Shown here one piece after another: positions 63,504 to 64,000 of a DNA stretch of 64,000 bases. Position 1 is the stretch's first letter, and each line of letters opens with the position of its first letter. Where the stretch lies: assembly GCF_003149085.1 (NCBI RefSeq), contig NZ_QGDT01000007.1, forward strand, positions 62,001 through 126,000, in the 5' to 3' direction. The stretch is from Dyadobacter jejuensis. GTDB lineage: Bacteria; Bacteroidota; Bacteroidia; Cytophagales; Spirosomataceae. The notes below the pieces were generated by a model. That model ran no database searches and was not told the DNA's origin. It worked only from the letters and a program-made list of their open reading frames with translations. The position numbers and the translations under genes are program-made.

Positions 63504-64000
63504 TTAATCCGTTGGATGAAATTTTGTGATTTGCATTTTAACATTTTCGATGTTTCCATTTAGAGTAAATTAATGTATTGAATGGCAGTCAATGCTGTGA
63601 TTTTAGCAAGAATTCTTGTTTTAAAGCCATCAAAACTTTTGGAGTAGTGCCTTCGAATCATAAATTGATCACATAGTTGAGAAAAAAGGGTTTTAACTCT
63701 ATTCCTAGTTTTTCTAAAAATATAAGGTTGCTTTTAGTAGTTCTTTTGACTGTGCCTCATTGGAGTTTCCAAACGAATATTTGCAGATTCAAACAGGTCG
63801 ATTTGCTGTTGATTTGAAATGTACCTGCGATCTCCAAGCAGCACAACATCAGACAATTGTATTTTCACCTCGTTTAATACATAATATCAGGAACATTTGC
63901 CTTTAAATTGTCTATCGAAGAAAAAACTCCAAAAATTGTACAGACTTCAAGTTGCATATAACCGAAAAACCAGGAGTTTTTCGATGCACAAAACACTTTT
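63504..64000 (-). pseudogene. IS982-family transposase, decayed and cut by the window edge
   Basis: Reading the reverse strand from 64000 gives, in pieces, a characteristic IS982-family DDE transposase C-terminal half. The pieces are a KNSWFFGYMQLEVCTIFGV stretch, then VVLLGDRRYISNQQQIDLFES, RKTRNRVKTLFSQLCDQFMIRR and SFDGFKTRILAKITALTAIQYIN, with the end ENVKMQITKFHPTD before a stop at 63504-63506. The frame is broken at least three times: a one-base loss near 63870, an in-frame TAA after KNY (about 63735), and a shift near 63562. The element is therefore inactive. Its 5' part, and one terminal inverted repeat, lie beyond the window. Such remnants mark past insertion activity. Confidence 0.88.

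Noticed and set aside
1..64000. CRISPR arrays, tRNA or rRNA genes
   Set aside because: No regularly spaced repeats and no cloverleaf-like or rRNA-like sequence noticed on either strand by eye.

Overview
The window looks like a chromosomal segment of a Bacteroidota bacterium, most likely of the order Cytophagales (the order is an inference). Supporting signs are two SusC/SusD pairs, a cell-surface protein with a type IX secretion (Por) sorting domain, an ASPIC/FG-GAP lipoprotein, GH10/GH92/GH97 glycosidases, many lipoproteins, weak or absent Shine-Dalgarno sites, and promoters of the Bacteroidota form TTG-N19-TAnnTTTG (exact matches at 5342-5371 and 13825-13854).

Layout. 1-4393: left-edge fragment of a CCA tRNA nucleotidyltransferase, a group II truncated haemoglobin, an SRPBCC protein, a DsrE-like protein, an astacin-type metalloprotease and a small PliI-like lipoprotein. 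4394-5716: 1.3 kb of AT-rich non-coding DNA holding a palindrome and a consensus promoter. 5717-9664: a repeat-rich T9SS surface protein split by one in-frame TAG. 9918-13641: mnmH-selD (selenium use for tRNA 2-selenouridine) and nhaA. 13977-19006: first SusCD pair. 19080-38863: a carbohydrate-utilisation region with a second SusCD operon (reverse strand) ending in an ASPIC/FG-GAP lipoprotein, a GH10 xylanase, a GH97, a GH92, and a TPR histidine kinase with its LytTR response regulator. 39200-44598: seven co-directional envelope genes headed by a CsgG-like protein, closed by a strong terminator.

45001-57102 is the most interesting part: an AT-richer seven-gene operon with overlapping or nearly touching genes. 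In order it encodes a C5-cytosine DNA methyltransferase, a protein with an N-terminal MORC/Hsp90-type GHKL ATPase fused to a C-terminal histidine kinase, a response regulator with an unrecognised output domain, a second MORC-like GHKL ATPase, a Z1-type superfamily II helicase, a PD-(D/E)XK nuclease-like protein and an AIPR protein. I read it as a phage-defence system related to restriction-modification, with a two-component phosphorelay inside it. The individual families are known from comparative genomics of restriction operons. I know of no experimental description of this exact combination.

57227-62734 returns to host-like composition: an AraC-type regulator, a VOC-fold lipoprotein, an unusual metallo-beta-lactamase/YHYH/EF-hand fusion and an ABC exporter. 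The right edge (63504-64000) holds a decayed IS982-family transposase on the reverse strand.
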